A stretch of 64,000 nucleotides of DNA from NCBI RefSeq assembly GCF_030719295.1, contig NZ_CP120997.1, forward strand, positions 7,450,001-7,514,000. The letters are read 5' to 3'. How positions within the stretch are numbered: position 1 is the first letter of the stretch; the number at the start of each line of letters is the position of its first letter. Under the pieces are notes generated by a model. It was not told where the DNA came from, searched no databases, and saw nothing but the letters and a program-made list of their open reading frames with translations. Positions 1-8,148 of this stretch are shown in pieces. The translations under genes and the position numbers were made by a program. The DNA is from Streptomyces sp. Mut1. Its GTDB lineage: Bacteria > Actinomycetota > Actinomycetes > Streptomycetales > Streptomycetaceae.

Positions 1-155
1 ACTGGGGCGACCAGGTGCTGGCCTCGGGCGTCTCCACGGCCTTCCTCGCCGCCGCGGCCTTCGCCCTCGTCGCCGCGCTCATCGCGCTGTTCGTCATCCA
101 GGTGCGCCCCTCGGACCTGGAGCGGCTGCGCGGCAGCGGCCGGCCGGGCCCGTGA
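1..155 (+). CDS. MFS-type exporter, C-terminal end (partial)
   Basis: This open frame enters from the left edge and stops with TGA at 153-155, encoding about 50 residues. The peptide has one Ala/Val/Leu-rich hydrophobic span ending in FVIQVRPSDLERLRG and a short charged, Gly/Pro-rich tail. That pattern fits the last membrane helix and cytoplasmic tail of a 14-helix DHA2-type major facilitator drug exporter. Only the tail is visible, so the substrate cannot be judged and another polytopic membrane protein is possible. It runs convergently toward the GH3 gene, which ends 38 bases downstream. Confidence 0.55.
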   Translation, partial: WGDQVLASGVSTAFLAAAAFALVAALIALFVIQVRPSDLERLRGSGRPGP

Positions 156-192
156 GCACCCGGCCGCCCGCCCTCGGCGTCAGCCCTCGACG

Positions 193-2484
193 TCAGCCCT
201 TGACGGTGAAGCCCGCCCGCAGCAGGTCCTCGTCACGCGACGAGGGACCGACGAGGAGTTCGAAGGCGCCGGGCTCGACCACCCGGCGGCCCTCGGCGTC
301 GACGAGACTGCACGCGGCCACCGGCAGTTCGATGACGACCTCGCGCGACTCACCGGGAGCCAGCGTGAGCCGGCGGTAGGCCTTGAGCTCCTTCTCGGCC
401 CAGGTCACCGACGTGACCGTGTCACTCACATACGCCTGCACCGTCTCCAGCGCGGGACGCCCGCCGGTATTGCTGACGACGACGCGCGCCCGCAGTGTGT
501 CGCCCGCGCCCAGGACATCGGTCAGCACCTCCAGGTCCGAGTAGGCCACGGTCGTGTAGCTGAGGCCCTCCCCGAACACGAACGCCGGCCGCTGCGTCAG
601 ATCCGCGTACCGCGTGCCGTGCTGGCCGCGCAGCTGGTTGTAGTACGTCGGCTGCTGCCCCGCGTGACGCGCGAACGACACCGGCAGCCGTCCCGAGGGC
701 TCGACGAGGCCGAGCACCAGCTCCGCCACCGCCCGGCCGCCGGCCATGCCCGGGTTGAAGGCGTGCACGATGGCCGCCGCGCGGTACGCGGACGGCGGCA
801 GCACGAGCGGTTTCGAGCTGATGACCACCACGGTGAACGGTGTGCCCGTCCCGGCGAGCGCGTCCAGCAGCGCGATCTGCCCGCCGATCAGCTCCAGGGT
901 CGCCGTCGACCGCCCCTCACCGACCAGCTCGATGCGGTCGCCCACCACGGCGACGACGTGGTCGGCGGCCTCGGCGGCGGCGACCGCTTCGGCGATCAGC
1001 GCCTCGGACGGCTCGGCGGGGACCACGATCTCGGGCCGGGGCTGCCCGTCCGGGAAGAAGGCACCCTCCGGGTCCGGGCCCACCGTCAGGATGTCGGCCC
1101 CGCGCGCGTGGGTGACCGACCAGCCGGCGGGCACATGCTCCCGGAAACCGTCGAGTACGGTACGGATCATGGCGCGCGGATGGCCCTCCGGCAGCCAGTC
1201 CGCCTGCCCCGACGACCCCGCCCAGTCCCCGAGCTGGGTCTGCGCGTCGTCGGCGTTGGGCCCGATCACGGCGACCGTACGCGGTGCCGCGCCGGCCCCC
1301 GCGACCGCACGCCCGTCCGCGCCCGCCTCGTAACCGCCGTCCAGCGGCAGGGTGCCGTCGTTGGCCAGCAGCACCAGCGAGCGGCGGGCCGCTTCGAGGT
1401 TCAGCTCGCGGTGGCCGGCACTGCCGATGACCGCCGCCTGCCGCGCCCGGTCCGGGTGGCGCGGGTTCTCGAACAGGCCCAGCTCGAACTTGAGCGTCAG
1501 GATGCGCGCGACCGCCGCGTCGACCGCCGCCTCGTCGAGCCGTCCCGCCGCGACCGCCTCCTGCGCGCCCGCGAAGAAGTCCGGCGTCGTCATCACCATG
1601 TCGTTGCCCGCCCGGACCGCAGCGGCCGCCGCCTGCGCGTGGTCCGCGAAGACCTTCTGCTCCCACACCATCCGGCCGACGTTGTCCCAGTCGGTCACCA
1701 GGGTCCCGGTGTAGCCCCACTCGCCCCGCAGCACCTCGTTCAGCAGCCAGTTGTTGACCGTGACCGGGACGCCGTCCATCGACTGGTAGCCGAGCATGAA
1801 CGTACGGCAGCCCTCCTTGGCCACCCGCTCGAACGGCGGCAGGAACCACGAGCGCAGCTTGCGCCGCGAGATGTCGGCCTCGCTCGCGTCCCGCCCGCCC
1901 TGGGTCTCCGAGTAGCCCGCGAAGTGCTTGGCGCACGCGAGGACCGCCGTCGGGTCGTCCAGCCCCTCGCCCTGGTAACCGCGCACCATCGCCGACGCCA
2001 GCTCGCCGATGAGGAACGGGTCCTCGCCGAACGTCTCGCTCACCCGGCCCCAGCGCAGGTCCCGGGTGATGCACAGCACCGGCGAGAACGTCCAGTGGAC
2101 CCCGGTCGCCGCGACCTCCACCGCCGTCGCCCGCGCCACGCGCTCCAGCAGCTCCGGGTCCCAGCTCGCGGCCATGCCGAGCTGGGTGGGGTAGATGGTG
2201 GCGCCCTCCCAGAACGAATGCCCGTGGATGCAGTCCTCGGCCACCAGCAGCGGGATGCCCAGCCGGGTCCGCCCGGTCAGCTCGGCCGCCTCCAGGACGC
2301 GTTCGGGCGAGGCGTGCAGGATCGACCCCACGTGCATGTCCTCGATGAGGTGCCGCACCCCGTCCTTGGCGTTCAGCTGGAGCATCTGACCGACCTTCTC
2401 GGGCAGCGTCATCCGGCCGACCAGGTCGGCGACGCGCTCCGGTACGGACAGGCGGGGGTCGAGATAGGGCAGGGAGGAGCCCAC
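193..2484 (-). CDS. Glycoside hydrolase family 3 beta-glycosidase
   Basis: This 763-residue enzyme should release sugars from the non-reducing ends of beta-glucosides or xylo-oligosaccharides. The GH3 N-terminal barrel covers roughly residues 10-340 and includes KHFAGY (about 185-190) and TDWDNVG, whose Asp265 is the expected nucleophile. The GH3 C-terminal alpha/beta domain (about 370-620) and a fibronectin-III-like domain at the end complete the usual layout. There is no signal peptide, so it is probably cytoplasmic and acts on imported oligosaccharides. The start is GTG at 2484, with AAAGGA six bases upstream. A TetR gene is transcribed divergently 158 bases away and is the likely regulator. 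Substrate (glucoside or xyloside) cannot be fixed from sequence alone. Confidence 0.93.
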   Translation of the reverse strand: MGSSLPYLDPRLSVPERVADLVGRMTLPEKVGQMLQLNAKDGVRHLIEDMHVGSILHASPERVLEAAELTGRTRLGIPLLVAEDCIHGHSFWEGATIYPTQLGMAASWDPELLERVARATAVEVAATGVHWTFSPVLCITRDLRWGRVSETFGEDPFLIGELASAMVRGYQGEGLDDPTAVLACAKHFAGYSETQGGRDASEADISRRKLRSWFLPPFERVAKEGCRTFMLGYQSMDGVPVTVNNWLLNEVLRGEWGYTGTLVTDWDNVGRMVWEQKVFADHAQAAAAAVRAGNDMVMTTPDFFAGAQEAVAAGRLDEAAVDAAVARILTLKFELGLFENPRHPDRARQAAVIGSAGHRELNLEAARRSLVLLANDGTLPLDGGYEAGADGRAVAGAGAAPRTVAVIGPNADDAQTQLGDWAGSSGQADWLPEGHPRAMIRTVLDGFREHVPAGWSVTHARGADILTVGPDPEGAFFPDGQPRPEIVVPAEPSEALIAEAVAAAEAADHVVAVVGDRIELVGEGRSTATLELIGGQIALLDALAGTGTPFTVVVISSKPLVLPPSAYRAAAIVHAFNPGMAGGRAVAELVLGLVEPSGRLPVSFARHAGQQPTYYNQLRGQHGTRYADLTQRPAFVFGEGLSYTTVAYSDLEVLTDVLGAGDTLRARVVVSNTGGRPALETVQAYVSDTVTSVTWAEKELKAYRRLTLAPGESREVVIELPVAACSLVDAEGRRVVEPGAFELLVGPSSRDEDLLRAGFTVKG

Positions 2485-2581
2485 AGGAGTTCCTTTCAGG
2501 ACGTCGGCGACGTTCTCGTCGGGGCGGTACGCGGAGGCCGCGCTCCGGGTCCACCGTACGCTGAATCCCGACCGGGTGGTA

Positions 2582-2605
2582 AGTATGTGAGTATGCGAGC
2601 GTACC
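2582..2605. promoter_or_regulatory. Candidate operator: three tandem 8-mers between GH3 and TetR genes
   Basis: AGTATGTG, AGTATGCG and AGCGTACC lie head to tail in the divergent intergenic region, and the GGTA/TACC edges give weak dyad symmetry. The position suits autoregulation by the adjacent TetR protein and control of the GH3 gene. The assignment is inferred from position and repetition only. Confidence 0.35.
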
Positions 2606-2642
2606 CAGCGGAGCAGTCCGATGTGACCGGGGAGCGTGCCGA

Positions 2643-3242
2643 GTGACCGGCGATGAGCGGCGTGGTTACGCGAAGGGCCGGGCCAAACGCGAGGAGATCC
2701 TCGACCAGGCCATGGCCATGTTCGGAGAGGCCGGATACCGGGGCGCCTCGCTGCGGGTGATCGCCAACCGCTGCGGCATCTCGCATCCCGGACTGCTGCA
2801 CCACTTCCCGACGAAGGAGTCGCTGCTGCTGGCGGTCCTCGAACACCGCGACGCCGTGGACGGCGAGTGGCTGGAGGCGGGCCGGCCCACCGGCGTCGAC
2901 CGGTTGCGCCGCCTGGTCGATCTCGCGGCGCTGAACGCCCAGCGGCGCGGCATCGTGGAGCTGTTCTGCGTCCTGTCCGCCGAGGCGACCTCCGCCGACC
3001 ACCCGGCGCACGCCTACTTCGTGGAGCGGTACCGCACCTCGGTCCTGACCACGCGCGTCTCCTACACCGAGGCCCGGGACAAGGGGGTGCTGCGCGAGGG
3101 AATCACCCCCGGCGCGGCGGCTCAGCAGCTGATCGCGCTGATGGACGGGCTCCAGACCCAGTGGCTCCTCAGCGGCGGGGCGACCGACATGGCGGGCGTT
3201 CTGCGGGCCCATGTGCAGGCGCAGTTGACCGTGCCGTTCTGA
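2643..3242 (+). CDS. TetR family transcriptional regulator
   Basis: This 199-residue protein has a classic TetR helix-turn-helix at about residues 17-60 (ILDQAMAMFGEAGYRG, then RCGISHPGLLHHFPTKESLL). The C-terminal helical ligand-binding region ends with ALMDGLQTQWLL, a common TetR_C pattern. The GTG start at 2643 has GGGGAG about seven bases upstream. It is divergent from the GH3 glycosidase, so it probably represses that gene and senses a sugar-derived or other small ligand. The ligand is unknown. Confidence 0.92.
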   Translation: MTGDERRGYAKGRAKREEILDQAMAMFGEAGYRGASLRVIANRCGISHPGLLHHFPTKESLLLAVLEHRDAVDGEWLEAGRPTGVDRLRRLVDLAALNAQRRGIVELFCVLSAEATSADHPAHAYFVERYRTSVLTTRVSYTEARDKGVLREGITPGAAAQQLIALMDGLQTQWLLSGGATDMAGVLRAHVQAQLTVPF

Positions 3243-3322
3243 GCGGGGGAGGGCCGGCGGGGGAGCGGGGCCGGACGGCCGCGTCGCACCTCTTTACGGC
3301 CTTGTCATGTGCCGGTAACTTT

Positions 3323-3333
3323 CTTGCCGCAAG
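3323..3333. promoter_or_regulatory. Candidate maltose-regulon operator upstream of the amylase
   Basis: CTTGCCGCAAG is a perfect 5-1-5 inverted repeat about 165 bases before the amylase start, in an AT-richer patch followed by AGATTTCAGCAAC. Streptomyces amylase and chitinase promoters are known to carry CTTGC/GCAAG-type repeats read by the LacI-family regulator MalR (Reg1). Assignment to MalR is inference. Confidence 0.45.
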
Positions 3334-3496
3334 AGATTTCAGCAACATTCCGGCTGTGCTTACAGGCGGATGATCCCCCTCGCTCGGACCTTGAGGCGCG
3401 TCAGGGTTTCCGGCGGAACGGCGCAGGTCGCCCCTTTCCTGTGCCCCGGTCGCCACGGCTTCGCCGCCGCCGTGGCCCTTCCCTGGAGACACGACC

Positions 3497-6400
3497 ATGA
3501 AACGCACCCCTCACCGGCTGCTGAGACGCACCCTGGCGTCCGCCTCGGCCGCCGCCGCAGTGTGCGCCCTGCTCACGGCGCTGCCGTCCGCGTCCGGCCT
3601 CGACGCGCGGCCCGTAGCCGCCTCCGACACGTCCACGACCGTCTTCTACTACACGAAGACCAAGAACTGGGCCGCGTACAACCTGCATTACGCCCCGGAC
3701 GGCGGCGCGTGGACCACCGTGCCGGGCGTGGCCATGGAGGCCGCCTGTACCGACTGGGTCAAGAAGACCGTCCCGCTCTCGGGCGCCGGGGGAATCCAGG
3801 CGACCTTCAACAACGGCTCGGGCGTGTGGGACAACAACGCCGGCGGGAACTACGACCTGGGCAGCGGGAACATCACCGTCAAGGACGGGGTCGTCGCCCA
3901 CAGCGATCCGTGCGACAGCGGCGGCGGCAACGACCCGGATCCGAGCCCGGACCCGACCGACGGCGCCAACACCGCGTCGGTGTACTACTCCACCACCACC
4001 GTCGGCTGGACGACCACGAATCTGCACTACCAGCCGGCCGGCGGGTCCTGGACGACCGTGCCCGGCGTCGGCATGGAGCCGGCCTGCACCGGCTGGGTGA
4101 AGAAGACGGTCGGCCTCGGCACCGCGACGTCGATGAAGGCCGCGTTCAACAACGGCAACGGCGTCTGGGACAACAACAACGGCAGCGACTATGTGATCCC
4201 CGCCGGCGTCAGCACCGTGAAGAACCAGGCGGTCGTCAAGAACGCGGAGGACCCCTGCGCCGCCGAACCCGCGGACACCGAGGCGCCGACCGTGCCGGCC
4301 GGTGTGAGCGCCGAGGCGGACGGTGTGGCGGTCGTCCTGAGCTGGGAACCGTCCACCGACAACACCAAGGTGACGAAGTACCAGGTCACCCGCACGGGCG
4401 GCACCAAGGGCAGCGTCGTCACCGATGTGACGTCGACGGTTCTCTCCGAGTCGAACCTGGAGGAGAACACCACCTACACCTACACCGTCAAGGCGGCCGA
4501 CGCGGCGGGCAACACCTCCGCCGCCTCGGCGCCCGCCGAAGCGACGACCGGGGTCAGGCCGCCCGCCGCCGCGCAGGGCCGGCCGCTGGGCACCGACCCC
4601 CGCAAGGACCCGATCTACTTCGTCCTCACCGCCCGCTTCGACGACGGGGACGCGAGCAACAACCGGGGCGGCAGCCAGGACGTGAAGTCTGGCAACGCCG
4701 CCAACAACGACCCCATGTTCCGCGGCGACTTCAAGGGTCTGGTCAACAAGCTCGACTACATCAAGGGGCTCGGCTTCTCGGCCATCTGGATCACCCCGGT
4801 CGTCCTGAACCGGTCCGACTACGACTACCACGGCTACCACGGATACGACTTCTACAAGGTCGACCCCCGGCTGGAGTCCGCCGGAGCCTCCTACCAGGAC
4901 CTGATCAACGCCGCCCACGCCAAGGGCATCAAGATCTACCAGGACGTCGTCTACAACCACTCCTCGCGCTGGGGTGCCAAGGGCCTGTACACCCCGACGG
5001 TCTACGGTGTCCGGGACGAGCAGTGGAGCTGGTACTACGACGAGAAGAACGAGGGCTTCGAGTACGACGGCCTGACCGTCGACCCCAAGAGCGGCAAGTC
5101 GTACTACAACGGCGACCTGTGGTCCACGGCCGAACCCGCGGGCAACACCTGCCTCGACTGGGGCAAGCCCACCGGAGGGACCTCCGCCGAGGGCTACAAG
5201 ATCTACAACTGCCAGTGGCCCAACCCGACATCCGGAATGTTCCCGAAGGAGTACTACCACACCTGCTGGCTGGGCAACTGGGAGGGCGAGGACTCCCGTT
5301 CCTGCTGGCTGCACGAGGACCTGGCCGACTTCAACACCGAATCGGCCCCGGTGCAGAACTACCTGATCGGCGCCTACAACAAGTACATCGACATGGGCGT
5401 GGACGGCTTCCGCGTCGACACCGCGGTCCACATCCCGCGCACCACCTGGAACCGCCGCTTCCTGCCCGCGATCCAGGAACGGGTCACCCAGCAGTTCGGC
5501 GCCGAGGCCGCGAAGAACTTCCTCGTCTTCGGCGAGGTCGGTGCCTTCGTCAACGACAAGTGGAACCGCGGATCGGTCAACCACTCCGCCCAGTTCTTCA
5601 CGTGGAAGGAACGCAAGGAGTACGCCGCCGACGACGCCGAGGCCGCGCTGGAGATGTACGACTACGAGGAGCAGCTCGGCACCGGCTCCCAGCCGACCTC
5701 CACCAACGCCTTCCTGGACGGCAACGACTACCACACCCCGGACCACAGCAAGTTCTCCGGGATGAACATCATCGACATGCGCATGCACATGAACTTCGGT
5801 GATGCCACCAACGCGTTCAACAACGGCAAGGACTCCGACGACTCGACCAACGACGCCACCTACAACGTCGTCTACGTCGACAGCCACGACTACGGGCCCA
5901 ACAAGAGCAGCGAGCGCTACGCGGGCGGCACCGACGCCTGGGCCGAGAACATGTCCCTGATGTGGACGTTCCGCGGCATCCCGACCCTCTACTACGGATC
6001 GGAGATCGAATTCCAGGCCGGCAAACAGATCGACTGCGGCCCCAGCTGCCCGCTGGCCACCACCGGCCGCGCCTACTACGGCGACCACCTCGAAGGCAAC
6101 GTCACCGCCTCGGAGTTCTCGCAGGTCGACTCCGCCTCCGGTGAGGTCGCCACCACCCTGTCCCAGCCCCTGGTCAAACACCTCCAGCGGCTCAACCGGA
6201 TCCGCCGGGCCGTGCCCGCCCTGCAGATGGGCCAGTACTCCACGGAGGGCATCACCGGCCAGATGGCGTACAAGCGCCGCTACACCAGCGGGTCGACCGA
6301 CAGCTTCGCCCTCGTCACCGTCACGGGCGGCGCCTCGTACACCGGCATCCCCAACGGCACCTACACGGACGCCGTCACCGGAGACACCCGCGTCGTCACC

Positions 6401-6502
6401 GACGGAAAGCTCACCGTCACCGCCCCGGGCAAGGGCAACATGCGCGTCTACGTGCTGGACGGCCCAGGCAGGATCGGGACCGCCGGCCCCTACCTGAAGT
6501 AG
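3497..6502 (+). CDS. Secreted GH13 alpha-amylase with two CBM25 starch-binding domains
   Basis: This 1001-residue exoenzyme has a Sec signal peptide (RR-rich n-region, then an Ala-rich core to about residue 42). Two CBM25-like starch-binding modules follow (about 48-138 and 160-250), each with FYYTKTKNW or VYYSTTTVGW and a WDNN motif. An FN3 domain spans about 262-352. The GH13 catalytic region starts near 365 with DVVYNHSS (Asp483), GVDGFRVDTAVH (nucleophile Asp641), FGEVGAF (acid/base Glu680) and VDSHDYG (Asp798 in an SHD variant of the usual NHD). It should endo-hydrolyse starch outside the cell. The ATG at 3497 directly precedes the signal peptide; I see only a weak purine stretch before it. 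A strong hairpin follows the stop. Confidence 0.95.
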   Translation: MKRTPHRLLRRTLASASAAAAVCALLTALPSASGLDARPVAASDTSTTVFYYTKTKNWAAYNLHYAPDGGAWTTVPGVAMEAACTDWVKKTVPLSGAGGIQATFNNGSGVWDNNAGGNYDLGSGNITVKDGVVAHSDPCDSGGGNDPDPSPDPTDGANTASVYYSTTTVGWTTTNLHYQPAGGSWTTVPGVGMEPACTGWVKKTVGLGTATSMKAAFNNGNGVWDNNNGSDYVIPAGVSTVKNQAVVKNAEDPCAAEPADTEAPTVPAGVSAEADGVAVVLSWEPSTDNTKVTKYQVTRTGGTKGSVVTDVTSTVLSESNLEENTTYTYTVKAADAAGNTSAASAPAEATTGVRPPAAAQGRPLGTDPRKDPIYFVLTARFDDGDASNNRGGSQDVKSGNAANNDPMFRGDFKGLVNKLDYIKGLGFSAIWITPVVLNRSDYDYHGYHGYDFYKVDPRLESAGASYQDLINAAHAKGIKIYQDVVYNHSSRWGAKGLYTPTVYGVRDEQWSWYYDEKNEGFEYDGLTVDPKSGKSYYNGDLWSTAEPAGNTCLDWGKPTGGTSAEGYKIYNCQWPNPTSGMFPKEYYHTCWLGNWEGEDSRSCWLHEDLADFNTESAPVQNYLIGAYNKYIDMGVDGFRVDTAVHIPRTTWNRRFLPAIQERVTQQFGAEAAKNFLVFGEVGAFVNDKWNRGSVNHSAQFFTWKERKEYAADDAEAALEMYDYEEQLGTGSQPTSTNAFLDGNDYHTPDHSKFSGMNIIDMRMHMNFGDATNAFNNGKDSDDSTNDATYNVVYVDSHDYGPNKSSERYAGGTDAWAENMSLMWTFRGIPTLYYGSEIEFQAGKQIDCGPSCPLATTGRAYYGDHLEGNVTASEFSQVDSASGEVATTLSQPLVKHLQRLNRIRRAVPALQMGQYSTEGITGQMAYKRRYTSGSTDSFALVTVTGGASYTGIPNGTYTDAVTGDTRVVTDGKLTVTAPGKGNMRVYVLDGPGRIGTAGPYLK

Positions 6503-6524
6503 CCCGTACGGCCCCGCACGCACA

Positions 6525-6564
6525 GGCGCCCCGACGGACCCGGTACTCCGGGCGTCGGGGCGCC
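6525..6564. terminator. Hairpin terminator between the amylase and PfkB genes
   Basis: GGCGCCCCGAC (6525-6535) pairs perfectly with GTCGGGGCGCC (6554-6564) around an 18-base loop. It lies between the convergent amylase and sugar kinase genes and can serve both. Confidence 0.85.
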
Positions 6565-6593
6565 TTCGTGCTCCGCAGCGGCAGGGCTGCCGG

Positions 6594-7496
6594 CTACGAG
6601 CCCAGCAGCTCCGCCCGGCCGATCATGGCCGTCGACCCGGGGGCCGTACAGGCGTGGGCACCGGCGACCGCGCCCAGCCGGGCGCACTCCACGGGCTCCC
6701 GGCCGTCGAGCCTGCCGTACAGGAAGCCGGTGACGAACGCGTCGCCCGCCCCGTTGCTGTCGACCACCGGCGCGGGCGGCACGGTCGCCGGGACATGGAC
6801 CGGGTCCTCGCCGCCCTCGCGGGTCAGGAGGTAGGAGCCCTCCGCGCCCGCCGTGGCGACCACCGTGGTGGCCCGGCCCTCGCTCAGGATCCTCCGCATC
6901 AGCGCGGGGGCACGCTCTCCCGTCTTCGCCGCGCTGAAGAAGACCAGATCGGAGCGGAGCGCGAACTCCCGCTGGTGGTCGCTCAGTCCGTCCCAGTCGT
7001 GGAGATCGGTGGAGACCGGCACCCCCAGCTCCTCGATGTCGTCGAACAGGAACCGCGTGAAGTTCGTGATCGACAGATGGACATGGCGTGCCCGGCGCAG
7101 CCGGGGCAGATAGAAGTCCCGCGGCATCCGCAGGTCCTCCGGGTCACGGGCGTCGTAGAACGACATCCGCCGCCCCGTCGCGTCCACCAGGTTCACCGCG
7201 CGGCGGGTTCCCGCCGGAGAGATCACCGGATGGAACTCCACACCGCCCCCGGCCAGCCGCTCGCGGACCTGCGTCCCGGTCCAGTCGTCACCGATGCAGT
7301 CCAGGAACGCCACCTCAAGACCCAGCGCGCGGGCGCCGAGCGCCACATTGCCCCCGGTCTGACCGGGCCACTCCCGGATCGGGCCGACCATGACCGAGTC
7401 GGCCAGAGGCACCGGCAGGGCATCGACGCGGACGATCGTGTCCACCCCGCTGCCGCCGACCACCACGACGTCGTATTCCGTTTGCTGTTGGACCAC
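6594..7496 (-). CDS. PfkB family carbohydrate kinase
   Basis: This 300-residue ribokinase-family enzyme transfers phosphate from ATP to a sugar or nucleoside hydroxyl. The N-terminal signature is GQTGGNVALGARALG (about 45-59), and the C-terminal PfkB signature is DSNGAGDAF, with Asp252 as the expected base and GAGD as the anion hole. I chose the GTG at 7496 because GAGAGGGGG sits just upstream; an in-frame ATG at 7538 is possible. The substrate cannot be told from sequence. It stands alone, convergent with the amylase and divergent from a DoxX-like gene. Confidence 0.88.
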   Translation of the reverse strand: MVQQQTEYDVVVVGGSGVDTIVRVDALPVPLADSVMVGPIREWPGQTGGNVALGARALGLEVAFLDCIGDDWTGTQVRERLAGGGVEFHPVISPAGTRRAVNLVDATGRRMSFYDARDPEDLRMPRDFYLPRLRRARHVHLSITNFTRFLFDDIEELGVPVSTDLHDWDGLSDHQREFALRSDLVFFSAAKTGERAPALMRRILSEGRATTVVATAGAEGSYLLTREGGEDPVHVPATVPPAPVVDSNGAGDAFVTGFLYGRLDGREPVECARLGAVAGAHACTAPGSTAMIGRAELLGS

Positions 7497-7635
7497 TGAG
7501 CCCCCTCTCGTGTTCCCGCCGTGATCAGTATGGCCCACCTCGCTACGGCACCCGGGCGCTCTCGGCGCGCGCCCGGCACACCCGCTGGCTAGGCTCGGTC
7601 GGGGGCCGACAACCTGATCCGTGGAGGCTCACGCC

Positions 7636-8097
7636 ATGATGCCGTTGCCCGAACCGCGCGATATCCCGCCGCGCCTCGCCACCGGCGCGTTCATCCTCAA
7701 CTCCGGCCTGGGCAAGCTCAAGGCCGACGAGGCGACCGCCCAGGGACTGCACGGTATGGCCAGCACCGCCTATCCGTTCCTCGGCAAGCTCGAACCCGCC
7801 CGGTTCACCCGGTTGCTCGCCTGGTCCGAGATCGCGGTCGGCGGCACCCTGCTGGCCCCGTTCGTGCCGACCAGGCTCGCCGGCCTCGTCCTCACCGGGT
7901 TCTCCGGCGGCCTCCTCGGCCTCTATCTGCGCACCCCCGGGATGCGTGAGCCGGGCAGCCTGCGGCCGAGCCAGAGCGGTGTCCCGCTGGCCAAGGACTC
8001 CTGGATGTTCGGCATCGGCCTGGGCTTCCTGGGCGCCGGCGGCTACCGGGTCCGCGCCCAGGCGCACTGCCGCACCCGGCGCGGGTGCGGCCGCTGA
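7636..8097 (+). CDS. DoxX-like small membrane protein
   Basis: This 153-residue protein has about three or four hydrophobic segments (around residues 40-60, 62-85 and 115-135) and a basic Arg/Cys tail. The opening (GAFILNSGLGKLKADE) and the following membrane pattern match the DoxX/DoxD-like proteins common in Streptomyces, whose role is mostly undefined but sometimes linked to redox. The start is ATG at 7636 with GGAGG seven bases upstream. No functional partner is evident nearby. Confidence 0.7.
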   Translation: MMPLPEPRDIPPRLATGAFILNSGLGKLKADEATAQGLHGMASTAYPFLGKLEPARFTRLLAWSEIAVGGTLLAPFVPTRLAGLVLTGFSGGLLGLYLRTPGMREPGSLRPSQSGVPLAKDSWMFGIGLGFLGAGGYRVRAQAHCRTRRGCGR

Positions 8098-8112
8098 CCG
8101 GACGGCGGCGAC

Positions 8113-8147
8113 GGCGGGCGGCGGCGCACCCCGCGCCACCGCCCGCC
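8113..8147. terminator. Convergent hairpin terminator
   Basis: GGCGGGCGG (8113-8121) pairs with CCGCCCGCC (8139-8147) across a 17-base loop, between the ends of the DoxX-like gene and the phosphatase gene. Confidence 0.65.
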
Positions 8148-8148
8148 C

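Noticed and set aside
619..2646. A 675-codon open frame antisense to the GH3 gene
   Set aside because: It is a high-GC shadow: no start context, Arg/Pro/Gly/Ala-rich nonsense composition, and the opposite strand encodes an intact GH3 with catalytic motifs.
3401..6523. A 1040-codon open frame antisense to the amylase
   Set aside because: Val/Gly/Arg-rich low-information sequence with no domain; the other strand carries signal peptide, CBM25 repeats and GH13 active-site motifs.
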